Assembly: GCA_020634245.1 (NCBI GenBank)
Contig: JACKCC010000019.1
Span: forward strand, 1 to 64,000
Direction of reading: 5' to 3'
DNA from: Ardenticatenaceae bacterium
GTDB lineage: Bacteria > Chloroflexota > Anaerolineae > Promineifilales > Promineifilaceae
Length of the DNA: 64,000 nt
The position numbers and the translations under genes were made by a program. Every line of letters begins with the position of its first letter. Positions within the stretch are counted from its first letter, which is position 1. Below, piece by piece: positions 63,196-64,000 of this stretch. Below the pieces are notes generated by a model that did no database searches, had not been told where the DNA came from, and saw only the letters and a program-made list of their open reading frames with translations.

Positions 63196-63388
63196 CATCA
63201 TCCTCGTTTTGTTGCAATGGGCGGATTTTACGGCCGTTGGTCACAAACCAATATTGGCCATTTTCTGTGCGTACCCACACTGCCGGTGGCGCATGCTTGA
63301 CAACAATTCCGGTCAACCAGCCAAAATCAGTTATCTCAATTTCAACAACAGTGCCTGTAGGAAATCGTTCGGTCAAGCGTTTGGGCAT
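63176..63388 (-). CDS. small protein of unknown function upstream of the sulfurtransferase
   Basis: 70 residues from ATG 63388 (63397 also possible). A beta-rich core (TGTVVEIEITDFGWLTGIVVKHAPPAVWVRTENGQYWFVTNGRKIRPL) looks like an SH3/Tudor-like barrel. It overlaps the sulfurtransferase start by about 20 bases in another frame. No family is recognised. The acidic tail DEDDDVHDID-like end is unusual. Confidence 0.55.
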   Translation of the reverse strand: MPKRLTERFPTGTVVEIEITDFGWLTGIVVKHAPPAVWVRTENGQYWFVTNGRKIRPLQQNEDDDVHDID

Positions 63389-63431
63389 TGGAAACAATTC
63401 AGCAGGTCAGCGTTTCAGCCTGGCAGCCAGG

Positions 63432-64000
63432 TTAAAAACCAAAGTGGCGCAGGGTGCGGTCTACGGAACGGACATAGCTGCCGCCAAACAATCGCACGTG
63501 AACCAGCAGCGGGTACAGATTGTAAATGTCGCGCCGCTCCTCGAAAAAGCCTGCGGGAATCGGCCGTAATTCCTGGTAACGGTCAAAAAAGGGCCGGTCA
63601 AATGTGCCAAACAGAGTCGTGAAGGCCAGTTCGATTTCCGGGTGGCCATAGTAGATGGCCGGATCGACAAAGCCGGTGATCCGGCCGTTCACAGCCAGCA
63701 CATTCGTCGTCCACACATCGCCATGCAGGAGTGACGGCCGTTCCGGTTCCACCAGCCATTCATCCAAGCGCCTACAAAATTTCTCCAGCCGGGGCAAAAT
63801 TGACTGGGGCAAACGGCCGGTGCGCAGCCCTTCATTGGCCATGTACAGCAGGCGCTGCTCGCGGAAAAAATCGAGCCAGGAATCGGTCCAGGGGTTGGGC
63901 TGGTGCAGCCCGCCGATAAGCGTCGCCTGTTCCAACCCATAAGCCGGGGCGGTGATACTGTGCAGCGCCGCCAGCAGTTCAGCGGCGTGGGCTTGTGCTT
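63432..64000 (-). CDS. fructosamine kinase-like protein, 5' end beyond window
   Basis: Partial: at least 188 C-terminal residues, the frame remaining open to the window edge. SLLHGDVWTTNVLAVNGRITGFVDPAIYYGHPEIELAFTTLF is the catalytic HGD.W..N and DP..YYG.PE.ELA of fructosamine-3-kinase/ketosamine kinases (APH-like fold). The protein ends near FFEERRDIYNLYPLLVHVRLFGGSYV. It probably repairs glycated amines by phosphorylation. Confidence 0.92.
   Translation of the reverse strand, partial: AQAHAAELLAALHSITAPAYGLEQATLIGGLHQPNPWTDSWLDFFREQRLLYMANEGLRTGRLPQSILPRLEKFCRRLDEWLVEPERPSLLHGDVWTTNVLAVNGRITGFVDPAIYYGHPEIELAFTTLFGTFDRPFFDRYQELRPIPAGFFEERRDIYNLYPLLVHVRLFGGSYVRSVDRTLRHFGF

Overview
The window looks like a chromosomal segment from a member of the Chloroflexota (Anaerolineae/Ardenticatenia-like). 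This is an inference from its mix of features: lipoproteins, class 1B PyrD/PyrK, metacaspase and CHAT proteins, many GT4 enzymes, an AI-2E transporter, DUF309, and no phage genes. No rRNA or other phylogenetic marker is present, so the assignment is tentative. The sequence is moderately GC-rich and carries a very large number of copies of the palindrome ACGGCCGT, about ninety exact copies by manual count. They fall in all three codon frames, on both strands and between genes.

Layout. Positions 1-4.4 kb hold a lipoprotein, chorismate synthase (aroC), a GNAT, a beta-lactamase-fold serine hydrolase and an HExxH protein. Positions 4.7-8.2 kb are an insertion-sequence pile-up: an ISL3-family element was split by an IS982-family element, lost its 3' part, and now abuts an IS3-family element that also truncates a putative secreted-protein gene. 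Positions 8.2-11.8 kb form a pyrimidine operon on the minus strand (pyrB-pyrE-pyrK-pyrD). Positions 12-19.5 kb hold an acidic repeat protein, a GH31 glycosidase, a REP-associated tyrosine transposase (RAYT), a tandem array built on ACGGCCGT, a HicBA toxin-antitoxin flanked by direct repeats, a receiver-like/DUF309 fusion and an AI-2E family permease.

Positions 19.6-29.7 kb hold an ABC-F ATPase, then a translationally coupled pair made of an exported metacaspase (DNRLRE-like, BACON-like and caspase domains with an EF-hand-like loop) and a TPR-CHAT protease. A Ca2+-type P-ATPase follows. This is the most intriguing protein-coding module of the window. Positions 29.8-35 kb carry an Snase/Excalibur lipoprotein, a GNAT, a threonine synthase, small membrane proteins and a membrane-anchored cyclophilin.

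Positions 35-60 kb are dominated by cell-surface polysaccharide genes. These are a WecA/TagO-type initiator, a giant O-antigen-ligase/TPR protein, and a long minus-strand cluster reading uridine kinase, Wzx-like flippase, three methyltransferases, about eight glycosyltransferases and finally a VWA/PKD surface protein. A plus-strand FbpABC-type ferric-iron ABC transporter lies between the two polysaccharide blocks, with its own promoter and an internal terminator. A tRNA-Thr(CGU), a pentapeptide-repeat protein, an SLC13/TrkA-C transporter, a sulfurtransferase and a truncated fructosamine-kinase-like gene close the window.

Several families of short palindromic intergenic repeats recur (GTGACAG type, GAGCCTGTCGAA type, ATGACGCATGA type, ACAGATT type, GCAAAGAACGC type). 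One GAGCCTGTCGAA half-element has been domesticated in frame inside a glycosyltransferase gene.
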